Below are positions 1 through 6,530 of a DNA stretch of 21,593 bases, in pieces; within the stretch, counting starts at the first letter, position 1; each line of letters begins with the position of its first letter. Made by a program: the position numbers and the translations under genes. The notes beneath the pieces were generated by a model. It saw only the letters and a program-made list of their open reading frames with translations, had not been told where the DNA came from and ran no database searches. The DNA is from an uncultured Collinsella sp. (GTDB lineage Bacteria; Actinomycetota; Coriobacteriia; Coriobacteriales; Coriobacteriaceae). The DNA is taken from the NCBI GenBank assembly GCA_937958315.1, contig CALFGH010000111.1, positions 1 to 21,593 of the forward strand, written 5' to 3'.

Positions 1-659
1 GCGCCCCTCTCGGCGAAGCAGTTGATCAGGCACGAGCCGTGCGCGGCGCAGTTGCGGACGGACTTCACGCGCTTGAGGTCGTAGTGGGAGGCCTCGAGGC
101 GCCTGTCGCCCCATCGCCTGGCGCAGAAGCGCACGAAGTCGATGAGGGTGCCGAACGAGGTGAGCTCAAGGAAGGCCCAGGCAGGCATGTCGCCGGAGTA
201 CTTCGCGTAGAGGCTCGAGCTGTAGGGGCTGCGGCCGCTCATCTTGAGCTCGCGCAGGCGGTACTCCCTGTTTGCAGTGGTAAGCGATGCCATGTAGTCG
301 GCCACGATGGCGTAGCCGTCCTCTCCACGGTCCTCCATCTCGCGAAGCAGTGTCACCTTCTGGAAATGCTCGATGTCGAGCGTCATGCCGAGCAGGGCGT
401 GGCGCAGCTCCTGGTCGAGCGCCGCGAGCAGGCGCAGCTGGCCGAAGTCGAGGTCTACGTAGCGGCCGTCGCGCGGGCCTCCCTCGTATTTCGAGAAGAG
501 TTTGCGGTAGGATGCGAGCTTGAAGAAGTTGCACTTGTCGCGCAGGTAGTCCGCGGCCTCTTCCTCGGAACACAGTTCGAAGGCTACGCCCTTCTGCTTG
601 AGGTGCTCTATCTGCTGCTCGATCGTGAGGATCGGCTTCCTATCGTGGGGTTCGGCCAT
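1..659 (-). CDS. Abi_2 family (AbiD/AbiF-like) abortive infection protein, 3' end beyond window
   Basis: About 219 codons are readable from an ATG at 659 (minus) to the left edge with no stop, so the C-terminus is missing. An AGGAGA ribosome site lies about 6 nt before the ATG. The N-terminus (KPILTIEQQIEHLKQKG), then SEEEAADYL, FFKLASYRKLF, DLDFGQLRLLAALDQELRH and MTLDIEHFQKVTLL, follow the usual order of the Abi_2 family. A late RNCAAHGSCLIN stretch (about residues 203-214) matches the conserved RN-x-(C/A)-x-H region. Proteins of this family are linked to abortive infection in lactococci, where they block phage multiplication; the mechanism is poorly known and resembles an RNA-targeting HEPN-type RxxxxH active site. 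That catalytic role is inference. It is the first member of a defence-rich neighbourhood and is separated from the next module by a dispersed repeat. Confidence 0.85.
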   Translation of the reverse strand, partial: MAEPHDRKPILTIEQQIEHLKQKGVAFELCSEEEAADYLRDKCNFFKLASYRKLFSKYEGGPRDGRYVDLDFGQLRLLAALDQELRHALLGMTLDIEHFQKVTLLREMEDRGEDGYAIVADYMASLTTANREYRLRELKMSGRSPYSSSLYAKYSGDMPAWAFLELTSFGTLIDFVRFCARRWGDRRLEASHYDLKRVKSVRNCAAHGSCLINCFAERG

Positions 660-731
660 GCTCGGTCTCCTGTCATTGATTTGAGAATCCTATTCTACCA
701 GCATGTTTGCCCTGAATCCTGAAGGCCCGTT

Positions 732-1129
732 CGCCAACTCATAAGCAAGCCACCTGAGACTACTCACTTTGTTCACGAATGGCGAAGACCTGCGACCTGG
801 GGTTTTGCAAATGGCGCGCAAGCCACCCGCGTTAATTCACTTGCGATTGCAGCTGGCGGCTTGCGGGCAAAAGGGCGGTTGAGTTTCAAAACGGGCGTTT
901 TCGGCGCCATCGAGCCTCCAAAGGCGACCCGCCGCGCACTTTGGGACAAAAACAAAAACTCAAAGCCCTGAGTTTGAAAAAAGTTTTTGAGGTTGTCCCA
1001 GCTTTTGTCCCCGAAGCCGACGAAACGCGACATCGCGTCATTCGGCGGCACGCGTTCCGTGTCGATGCCGAAAACTGGGTGTAACTGGAGTGACGGGACG
1101 GCAGAACCGACGCCATCGAGTGGGAGTAG
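732..1129. repeat. Dispersed intergenic repeat A, copy 1 (about 398 bp)
   Basis: This stretch is similar along its whole length to 5476-5874 in the same orientation, with conserved blocks such as CAAGCCACCTGAGACTA, GGTTGAGTTTCAAAACGGGC and CAGCTTTTGTCCCCGAAGCC. Both copies end on the motif GAGTGGGARTAG. Reading frames on either strand are not kept in the same way in the two copies, so I regard it as non-coding. A nested hairpin is conserved: outer arms GGGACAA (943-949) and TTGTCCC (993-999), inner arms AAACTCA (956-962) and TGAGTTT (969-975). The loop sequence differs between the copies while the stems are kept. The two copies bracket the macrolide-resistance module. Confidence 0.85.
1118..1129 (+). 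repeat. Junction motif GAGYGGGARTAR, copy 1
   Basis: GAGTGGGAGTAG at the end of repeat A copy 1. In one frame it reads Ile-Glu-Trp-Glu-stop. It lies about 110 bp before an intrinsic terminator hairpin and at the left border of the msr(D)/mef module. Confidence 0.7.
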
Positions 1130-1279
1130 GACGACAGGGTTCTGACCTGCGATTTTGAGTGCCGCACTATGCCGCTGAGTTTCGTTTCGTACGAGAGTCA
1201 TGACAAAGCCACCAGCGACGGAGATGAGTAAAAGCGATTAAAGAGCCTCCGTTCCCTGCGTTGGGACGGAGGCTCTTTC
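1130..1279. repeat. Dispersed repeat B, copy 1
   Basis: About 150 bp closely similar to 14593-14740, including TTTTGAGTGCCGCACT, GCCGCTGAGT, AAAGCC-CCAGCGACGG and the terminator loop TTCCC-GCGTTGGGA. It directly follows the junction motif in both copies and ends in a terminator hairpin. I see no coding capacity in it. Confidence 0.8.
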
Positions 1280-1281
1280 TT
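1242..1281. terminator. Bidirectional intrinsic terminator, 3' of msr(D)-like gene
   Basis: Perfect 11-bp arms AGAGCCTCCGT (1242-1252) and ACGGAGGCTCT (1266-1276), followed by TTTCTTT on the plus strand and by TTTAATC on the minus strand. It lies 54 bp beyond the stop of the msr(D)-like gene on the minus strand, so it can end the resistance transcript. Confidence 0.8.
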
Positions 1282-1334
1282 TGCCGTTTTACTCCCTTGT
1301 CTCCGTTCGGGGATTATTTCTTGCTCATTTAGGG

Positions 1335-2804
1335 CTATTCGCGCTGAAAGATTTTGACTAGCTTGGTGTCCTTTATTTCGTAGACAATGTCTGCGACGTT
1401 CTCGACCAGCCTCTTATCGTGGGAGACGAACACTATCGTTCCGGCATAGGCGCTCATCATCTGCTCGAGGGCTTCGGCGCTCTTGATGTCCAGGTAATTT
1501 CCAGGCTCGTCCATGAGCAAGATGTTGTATCTGCCCAGCAGCATCTTCGCGAGTAGCAGCTTGATGACTTCGCCTCCCGAGAGAACGCCAACGTCCTTTG
1601 TCAGGTCGCGCGGTCCGATTCCCATAGAGGCGAGGATGCCTCGAATTTCGGTCATGCTGTACTCGCAACCATCCTGCATGAACGAGATCGCAGACTGACG
1701 GGCGTCGAACTTGTAGCCTGTTTGCTCGAAGTAACCGATCTCTGCCTTGGGAGAGATGTTGATACCGTCGGCGCGTCGAGCGATTGCCTTCAGCAGGCTG
1801 GTCTTTCCTGTACCGTTGCCACCGGTGATGGCCACTTTGGCACCGAGCGGTATCTCGAATTTCGCGTGGTCATAGAGCATGCAGTTGCCGAAGCTCAAGC
1901 TGAAATCGTCTGCCGAGATGGGAAATTTACTATGCAGTTCCAGGGCCTTGCTCTGGCGGAACCGCACGGCGCGAATGCTATCTGGGGCCTCAATCCCTTC
2001 GAGCGCTTCGAGGCGCTTCTCCATGTCCTTAGCTGCCTGGTACATCCTCTTCTGTTTGGTGCCGGTTGCTTTCTGATGCCCCAATCGACCTGCATACTCG
2101 TTGCTTTTTTTCGCAGCCTTCCGCTTGGCGTCGACCTGCCGTGCTTTTTTCCGTTGTTTTTCGATGGCGGCTTCGAGGCGATCGCGCTCGCGCATCGCCT
2201 CTTCGTATCGAGTCGCCTGAGCTTTGCGCTCTTCTTCTTTCTGTCGCAGATAGTCGGAGTAGTCACCCCAGAATTCGGAAATACCGCCGTCTTTGAGCTC
2301 CCAGATCTTGTCTACCACCTGGTCGAGAAAATGACGGTCATGGCTCACGATGAGCAGAGCCCCATCAAATGCCTTGAGTTGTCCGACGAGAAGGCGGATG
2401 CCGTCTTGGTCGAGGTGGCTCGTAGGCTCGTCGGCGAAGATCGCGCTTGCATGCTGGGAGAGTGCAGAGGCAATCTTGGCGCGTGTTTCCTCCCCGCCGC
2501 TCATCGTCTCCTGCGCCACTCCGGCGACGTTGAGACGGGAGAGCATCTCACCACTGTCCTGAGCCGCATCAAGGTCGAGTTCATCGAGTTGGCCGATGAG
2601 GGCAATGCTGCCGAAGCGCCTGACGTCGGCGTCCGCAATGGTAAGATTGCCGCTCAGAATTTTAAGCAGGCTGGTTTTGCCTGCGCCATTGTCTCCCACC
2701 AAGCCGATGCGATCGTAGGAGTAGATTTCCAACTCTTCGATATCCAGGATATCGCGGCCGGCATATTCCAAAAAGATGTCTTTAGCTTTGACTATGAGTT
2801 CCAT
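1335..2804 (-). CDS. msrD: ABC-F ribosomal protection protein, Msr(D)-like (macrolide resistance)
   Basis: 489 aa with two ATP-binding cassettes and no membrane segments, the ABC-F plan. Walker A1 GDNGAGKT is at 37-44, signature SGGEE at 102-106 and DEPTSHLD at 125-132. A charged coiled linker covers about 186-270. Walker A2 GGNGTGKT is at 328-335, LSGGE at 408-412 and DEPGNYLD at 432-439. The catalytic glutamates are kept; the second cassette has Gly where relatives usually have Ser/Thr in DEP-x-N. The start (MELIVKAKDI), the length and long stretches such as GAKVAITGGNGTGK and LLAKMLLGRYNIL match my recollection of Msr(D)/Mel (about 487 aa). Such proteins bind the ribosome and displace macrolides. 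It lies downstream of the Mef-like pump in the same direction, the arrangement of streptococcal mef-msr(D) elements. An AGGCGG site precedes the ATG. Confidence 0.88.
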   Translation of the reverse strand: MELIVKAKDIFLEYAGRDILDIEELEIYSYDRIGLVGDNGAGKTSLLKILSGNLTIADADVRRFGSIALIGQLDELDLDAAQDSGEMLSRLNVAGVAQETMSGGEETRAKIASALSQHASAIFADEPTSHLDQDGIRLLVGQLKAFDGALLIVSHDRHFLDQVVDKIWELKDGGISEFWGDYSDYLRQKEEERKAQATRYEEAMRERDRLEAAIEKQRKKARQVDAKRKAAKKSNEYAGRLGHQKATGTKQKRMYQAAKDMEKRLEALEGIEAPDSIRAVRFRQSKALELHSKFPISADDFSLSFGNCMLYDHAKFEIPLGAKVAITGGNGTGKTSLLKAIARRADGINISPKAEIGYFEQTGYKFDARQSAISFMQDGCEYSMTEIRGILASMGIGPRDLTKDVGVLSGGEVIKLLLAKMLLGRYNILLMDEPGNYLDIKSAEALEQMMSAYAGTIVFVSHDKRLVENVADIVYEIKDTKLVKIFQRE

Positions 2805-3065
2805 AGGTTGAACCGCCTTTTGTGTATTAGCCTTTTACTGGAAGCGCAGCCATGCCAAAAAAGATTGCTCACGTCGATTTTTCGCCTTTGCCCAATTGCC
2901 GGCGCGAGCGTTTTGACCTTGCGCAAGCCGGCAAATCCGAAAATGATAGTTGGCGACGAATAAGGAGCGCGATGCGGAATGTCGGTGCAATACCTCGTCG
3001 TCGCAAGGGCTTGAAGGCTGACGCTTGAACCGATGGCTGCTGCCTCTTTTTTTCGAATACTTGGG
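2805..3065 (-). other. Intergenic spacer between mef-like and msr(D)-like genes
   Basis: 261 bp, about twice the spacing I recall for streptococcal mef(A)-msr(D). It contains a GCCGGC/GCCGGC inverted repeat without a T tract and a short ATG frame (MAALPVKG) that lacks a ribosome site. I cannot make a convincing leader peptide or attenuator for msr(D) here. Confidence 0.4.
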
Positions 3066-4352
3066 CTATTGAATCTGCCCGGTATCTCTTTTCCCCGCGT
3101 TTCGGACGCTCGGAGCAAGCAGCATAGCCATCGCAAGCAGTACCATGGTCGCTCCAGAGCCGACGAACCATAACGGAGCTCCAAGCAGATCCGCAAAAAC
3201 GGAGGGGGCTGCGAGGCCCATGGGCATGGCCCACGCCATGATGGTTCCGTAGAGGCCGAAAACGCGGCCTAGGTACTCAGGAGGTATCTGCTCCTGCATA
3301 AGGGCAGTCTGGGTTCCCGCGTACAACGGGGAGCATGCGCCCATAAGAAAGCTCACCGGCAGGAAAGCAGCGAACAATGACGGGCCGAGCGATCCGGATA
3401 CGATTGCGGCAATGCCGAAGCCGGCAATCGCGGCGACCATGGTGAACGACCTATTGCGGAACCCTCCCGTAACCGCCAAGATGCCGGACCCAGCCAGCAT
3501 GCCTGCAGAAAAAAGGATTTCCACCAAAGCGGCATCCCCCGTGCTACCGCCAAAATGCCCCAAGGTCATTATTGGGAACAATGCCGCGAGCGGAGAGAAC
3601 GCGAAAGCGAAGACGAACCCGCACCAAAGAAGGGCGAACAGCCCCCTGTACTCCCTAATCAGCTTGTAGCCGTCCGAAATCTCAGAGAAGAGCTCTCGAA
3701 CCTTATTGGAAAAGGACAAGCTGCGGTCGGCTTCATCGAGGCCCCCTGCGTCTATCTGTGCGGCGAGGACGGCTAAAGAAGCGAAAAGCGCTCCCAGCAC
3801 GTCGAGGGCAATCATAGCGGTAATGCCCGCCACGGGATAAATCACTGCTGCAAGCGCGGCGCCAAGAATGTATCCGCCGGACTGAATCGCCTGAGTCACC
3901 CCCGATAGGCGAACGAGATGCTCTGGCGGGGCGAGATGGGGCGTGAGAGATTGGGAGGCTGGCGTGTAGAACGAAGTACCAACTGCACGGAGAAACAGGG
4001 CGATGAGAATTAGCCATGCAGGTAAGCTGCCGGCCAACGAGGCAATCGCCAAGGCGGCACCCACCGCGGCAATGAAGAGGTCGGCGCCGATGAGGACACG
4101 TTTCAAAGGCAGTCTGTCGACAACGGCGCCCGCAAGGATTCCGAACAAAGCAATCGGCAGAAAGCCTGCCAGCGATGCTAAGGAGAGGAGAGAAGACGAC
4201 CCTGTCGTGAGGGCGAGATGCCAAATAAGACCCATTTGGAGAATCGAACTCGTCAATGTCGAAACGAGCTCCCCGCCCCATACGAAACAAATCTTAAATT
4301 GCCATGAATGGCACAGCGAAACAGACCTGCGCCGAGAGGTTTCAAATATCAT
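3066..4352 (-). CDS. mef: MFS macrolide efflux pump, Mef-like
   Basis: 428 aa from ATG 4352. The hydrophobic profile is that of a 12-helix major facilitator. Landmarks are WQFKICFVWGGELVSTLTSS near the N-terminus, ILQMGLIWHL, SLASLAGFLPIALFG followed by the loop AGAVVDRLPLKRVLIGADL (MFS motif A region), and the late block QTALMQEQIPPEYLGRVFGL. These align by memory with Mef(A)/Mef(E), including MASLLGFLPYAVFG and KIKPEYLGRVFSLTGSIM. The family exports 14- and 15-membered macrolides by proton antiport and works together with Msr(D). The start is uncertain: an open TTG start at 4403 lies inside an attenuator loop and is unlikely, and the ribosome site before 4352 is weak. Transcription probably starts at about 4485 and continues into the Msr(D)-like gene. 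Confidence 0.87.
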   Translation of the reverse strand: MIFETSRRRSVSLCHSWQFKICFVWGGELVSTLTSSILQMGLIWHLALTTGSSSLLSLASLAGFLPIALFGILAGAVVDRLPLKRVLIGADLFIAAVGAALAIASLAGSLPAWLILIALFLRAVGTSFYTPASQSLTPHLAPPEHLVRLSGVTQAIQSGGYILGAALAAVIYPVAGITAMIALDVLGALFASLAVLAAQIDAGGLDEADRSLSFSNKVRELFSEISDGYKLIREYRGLFALLWCGFVFAFAFSPLAALFPIMTLGHFGGSTGDAALVEILFSAGMLAGSGILAVTGGFRNRSFTMVAAIAGFGIAAIVSGSLGPSLFAAFLPVSFLMGACSPLYAGTQTALMQEQIPPEYLGRVFGLYGTIMAWAMPMGLAAPSVFADLLGAPLWFVGSGATMVLLAMAMLLAPSVRNAGKRDTGQIQ

Positions 4353-4382
4353 GGTTATGTCCAATCGTGAAATGGCGTGCAG

Positions 4383-4413
4383 AAAAACAGCGCGACGCCA
4401 CAACAGCGCCGCT
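4383..4413 (-). terminator. Attenuator-type terminator before mef
   Basis: On the minus strand, 5' arm AGCGGCGC (4413-4406) and 3' arm GCGTCGCGCT (4398-4389), pairing as 8 bp with two single-base bulges, followed by GTTTTTC. A competing perfect hairpin, AGCGCC (4424-4419) with GGCGCT (4410-4405), uses the same 5' arm and overlaps the last codons of a leader peptide. This is the classical layout for drug-dependent transcription attenuation. Confidence 0.6.
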
Positions 4414-4415
4414 TT

Positions 4416-4451
4416 CTAGGCGCTCATCCACGTGCGGAAAAGACCAACCAC
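4416..4451 (-). CDS. Candidate 11-aa leader peptide of the mef/msr(D) operon
   Basis: GTG at 4451 opens an 11-codon frame (MVGLFRTWMSA) ending with TAG at 4418-4416. A very strong ribosome site, AAAGGAGGGG (4465-4456), has its GGAGG core 6 nt before the GTG. The last two codons, AGC GCC, are the 5' arm of an antiterminator hairpin that competes with the terminator at 4413-4383. I infer that a ribosome stalled by macrolide in the early codons leaves AGCGCC free, the antiterminator forms, and mef is transcribed. Leader-peptide attenuation is known for streptococcal mef/mel, but this peptide does not carry the usual Arg/Lys-x-Arg/Lys arrest motif. Confidence 0.55.
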   Translation of the reverse strand: MVGLFRTWMSA

Positions 4452-4491
4452 GACACCCCTCCTTTGTTAATTCGGTCTGGCAAACCATGTA

Positions 4492-4521
4492 ATATTAACG
4501 AGGCTTGAGTTTGCCTGTCAA
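4492..4521 (-). promoter_or_regulatory. Sigma70-type promoter of mef/msr(D) operon
   Basis: On the minus strand, consensus TTGACA (4521-4516), an 18-bp spacer, then TAATAT (4497-4492). Transcription would start near 4485, about 20 nt before the ribosome site of the leader peptide. Confidence 0.7.
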
Positions 4522-4594
4522 GAATCGACCATCGGAAAGGGCAATCCTCTTCGATTCCTTTTGTATCTTTGGTTGCATAGGTGACCCGCCAGGG

Positions 4595-4725
4595 CTATTA
4601 CGCGTGGAAGAGGCGCCTGCCGAGCTGGCCGATGAGGCGCTGAAGATGGCCCTGGTCAGGCGAAACGATCCCAAGGGATGCGTACATCATTCGGATAGTA
4701 AGAATGTTGCCAGCAGGTTTTGCGG
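4595..4725 (+). pseudogene. IS3-family transposase remnant (rve/DDE fragment)
   Basis: The frame containing 4610 reads PAELADEALKMALVRR, then NDPKGCVHHSDSKNVASRF. This resembles the integrase-core segment of IS3/IS150 OrfB (ADL-x-x-ALxMA ... GxxxHSDRGSQYxSxxF), with the HHSD aspartate kept but the following RGSQY degenerate. About 40 residues are recognisable. I found no terminal inverted repeats or other transposase parts, so this is an old fragment. It lies just upstream of the mef promoter and may be a trace of how the resistance module arrived. Confidence 0.6.
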
Positions 4726-5163
4726 CAACCGCAAAGGAGCCGTATCCTGCAGCTGGAATCACGTTGCAGCATCCTGACCCGCATTCCGATTGGCGGACGG
4801 CCCGCTTCGGCATCCTGACCAGCACAGCGATCGAGCCTTGTCATTCCTTGGATATGCCGGTTGCTCGGGGCGGTCCCGACGGAGGCCCTCGCCTCCCCGG
4901 TCCGTGACCCAAGAAGGGCAAGCATGCTGATCTGCATGGCTGGTTCCTCCTTTATGTAGACGACCATGCAAAGAAGGGACAACCGAGGAGGCAGGTTACT
5001 GATGCGGGCTCCCGCACGCCCATGACTACCCGACGGGCTGTTTTTCATCTCCGATGCCCGCATTGCAGCATGAACGAATGTGCCTCGACATCTCTGCTGG
5101 CATGGTACGACTGGGATCGCACCTCGACGCATCCTTGCGCATACTGCCTTCCAAGTTTCGAAA
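4726..5163. other. Degraded sequence between the IS3 and ATPase remnants
   Basis: Open frames exist on both strands, but none has a credible composition or a recognisable family. An AAAGGAGG site precedes a minus-strand ATG near 4936, but the frame that follows looks like random translation. I regard the stretch as decayed mobile or accessory DNA. Confidence 0.4.
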
Positions 5164-5349
5164 CCGGGAAGGAAAGTGTATGTGAGCGACGATATCGGCG
5201 CCGATTCGACGCTCGAGAGGGAGATTGCGCCGATTCTATCCATCGGGGATGCATTCCCGAAGATTCTCATCACTCGCACGAGGCATGAGCCCCATACCCG
5301 GGAGGGCGTGCTCGTGCTGAATTTCGCGAGGTGGCTGCTTGGCGGGTAG
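5164..5349 (+). pseudogene. C-terminal remnant of a DUF4143-type AAA ATPase
   Basis: The last 61 codons before TAG at 5349 read PGRKVYVSDDIGAD, TLEREIAPILSIGDAFPKIL, and GVLVLNFARWLLGG. This is the pattern of the C-terminal DUF4143 domain of ATP-binding proteins (K-x-YVQV ... RE-x-x-x-L-x-x-I-x-D-x-x-PK-x-x-(L/I)T ... GI-x-x-x-x-x-xDWLL). The preceding ATPase core and central part are not found in any frame upstream, so only the tail survives. Such ATPases are often encoded near mobile or defence genes in gut actinobacteria and firmicutes. Confidence 0.65.
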
Positions 5350-5475
5350 GGTTCTGAACGTCGCATTGGGATATCGCGCGACAGGGCACGCAGGGCTGTT
5401 TGTGCCCGCACGGGAAACGCCGTCGCCATGCGGGCGGCCTGTCGTGTCCGATTAGCCTTTTGCTAAACAGGCTTA

Positions 5476-5874
5476 CGCCAACTCATGGGCAAGCCACCTG
5501 AGACTATTCACTTTGCTTATCGTTGACAAAGACCTGTGGCCTGCGGTTTTGTGAACGGCTCGTAAGCCACCCGCGTCGACTCACTTACTGTTGAAGCTGG
5601 TGGTTTGCAGGCTCAAAGGCGGTTGAGTTTCAAAACGGGCGTTTTTCGGCGATATCGAGCCTCCAAAGGCGGCTCTCCGTGCCCCTTGGGACAAAAATAA
5701 AAACTCAATACTCTGAGTTTGAAAATGGTTTTTGAAGTTGTCCCAGCTTTTGTCCCCGAAGCCGATGAAACGCGACGTCGCGTCATTCAGCGGCACTCAC
5801 TTCGAGATGCCGCCGAAAACTGGGTGCAACTGGAGTGACGAGACGGCAAAACTATAACCACCGAGTGGGAATAG
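5476..5874. repeat. Dispersed intergenic repeat A, copy 2 (about 399 bp)
   Basis: Direct copy of 732-1129. The nested hairpin is kept (outer arms GGGACAA 5688-5694 and TTGTCCC 5738-5744; inner AAACTCA/TGAGTTT with loop ATACTC instead of AAGCCC). The minus-strand frame seen in copy 1 is interrupted here, supporting a non-coding role. It ends with the junction motif and a terminator. Confidence 0.85.
5863..5874 (+). repeat. Junction motif GAGYGGGARTAR, copy 2
   Basis: GAGTGGGAATAG, followed by TAAATAG and, 15 bp on, an intrinsic terminator. It is the border between the resistance module and the Type III restriction module. Confidence 0.7.
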
Positions 5875-5888
5875 TAAATAGCTCTTTG

Positions 5889-5922
5889 CGAGGGAGGTCG
5901 GATGCGGCCTCCCTCGTTTTTT
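5889..5922 (+). terminator. Intrinsic terminator
   Basis: Perfect 9-bp arms CGAGGGAGG (5889-5897) and CCTCCCTCG (5908-5916) followed by six T. It lies just downstream of repeat A copy 2 and insulates the restriction operon from upstream transcription. Confidence 0.85.
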
Positions 5923-6275
5923 ATTTGCGTGCCATGGATGCTTGTGCATTGTGGTGTATGTGGTACATGCAAACCAGCCACGCAATCTCTCAAGCTGTTT
6001 AGCTGGGATTATTGTTTGCTGGTATTTTTTAAAGTGTTTTCAATTACCGAAACAATGCCATCAATTTATTTCAATTAATGCTGACCGGCAGATCGCGTCC
6101 GCCCGCAAGAGGCCGCTCGGACTGGTACTCAAAATGTACCCACGACGTTTTGAGTATCGATTTGCTGGTACTCACAGACGGTAAAAACGACTGTCTACCT
6201 CGATATATTCGTTATCCCCAACGATTCGTCAACGAATACTGACTAGTGATTGAGTGATGCATGGCTCAAATTGGC
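5923..6275. other. AT-rich non-coding stretch with inverted and direct repeats, upstream of the restriction operon
   Basis: No credible gene. A 9-bp inverted repeat TACTCAAAA (6126-6134) / TTTTGAGTA (6148-6156) overlaps a 10-bp direct repeat CTGGTACTCA (6122-6131 and 6165-6174, period 43). A second inverted repeat is TATTCGTT (6206-6213) / AACGAATA (6231-6238), with further ACGA(A/T)TCGT-like sequence between the arms. These could be protein-binding sites or an old element end. Confidence 0.5.
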
Positions 6276-6299
6276 ATACGTAATTACGTAATTACGTAT
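6276..6299. promoter_or_regulatory. 24-bp perfect palindrome, candidate operator of the RHH-mod-res operon
   Basis: Three tandem 8-bp units of the type TACGTAAT (the last TACGTATT) form a palindrome with no mismatch over 24 bp. A TTGGCA (6271-6276) sits at its left edge and a TAAAAT -10-like box (6307-6312) lies 8 bp to its right, so binding there would block a promoter for the gene starting at 6363. RHH repressors typically bind short tandem or palindromic operators as arrays of dimers, so the RHH protein encoded next is the obvious candidate. The pairing is inference. Confidence 0.65.
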
Positions 6300-6362
6300 T
6301 CTGAAGTAAAATGATTTCGGTCAATTAAGGAACGTAGAACAGGTCAATTCGGAGGGGCGATC

Positions 6363-6530
6363 ATGGAGGAAGATCAGGCTGTTCATGCCGAAAGGGAGCT
6401 AGATAAGTTCACGCTCTCGATAACCCGCGAGGATAAGCGGGCTCTTAAGTCCTATGCCGCGCGCCAGGATAAGACGGTGGCTAAAGTCCTGCGCGAATGG
6501 ATTGACGAGAAGTGCAAGGGGGAGAACTAA
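6363..6530 (+). CDS. Small ribbon-helix-helix (CopG/Arc-type) regulator
   Basis: 55 aa, ATG at 6363 preceded by GGAGGGG (6351-6357). It has an acidic N-terminal tail, a short strand LDKFTLSI (about 13-20), helix TREDKRALKSYAARQ (21-35), a turn DKT, then helix VAKVLREWIDEKC (39-51). This strand-helix-helix layout is that of Arc/CopG/MetJ-type DNA-binding dimers, where the strand pair enters the major groove. Its stop codon overlaps the ATG of mod by 1 nt (TAATG), so the two are translationally coupled. The likely role is autorepression of the R-M operon through the palindrome at 6276-6299, in the way C proteins time expression of Type II systems. An antitoxin role is less likely because no toxin gene is adjacent. 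Confidence 0.75.
   Translation: MEEDQAVHAERELDKFTLSITREDKRALKSYAARQDKTVAKVLREWIDEKCKGEN

Noticed and set aside
39..722. Long plus-strand open frame over the Abi_2 gene
   Set aside because: It is the antisense of a well-supported Abi_2 reading frame with a ribosome site; the plus-strand product has no recognisable features.
773..1201. 142-aa minus-strand frame in repeat A copy 1 as a gene
   Set aside because: The second repeat copy breaks the frame and has different ends; the conserved property is nucleotide structure, not protein.
1722..2963. 413-aa plus-strand frame
   Set aside because: Antisense to the Msr(D)-like gene, which has all ABC motifs.
2805..3065. A second leader peptide (MAALPVKG) controlling msr(D)
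   Set aside because: No ribosome site, no terminator/antiterminator pair that fits; the spacer hairpin has no T tract.
4352..4403. TTG at 4403 as start of the Mef-like protein
   Set aside because: It lies in the loop of the attenuator hairpin, and the extra residues do not belong to the family.
4656..5429. 257-aa minus-strand frame, including an ATG near 4936 with an AAAGGAGG site
   Set aside because: The protein composition looks random (many Arg, Ser, Cys) and part of it is antisense to the ATPase remnant.
6276..6299. Tandem TACGTAAT units as a CRISPR-like array or replication iterons
   Set aside because: Only three contiguous 8-bp units with no spacers and no Rep or Cas gene; an operator is the simpler reading.
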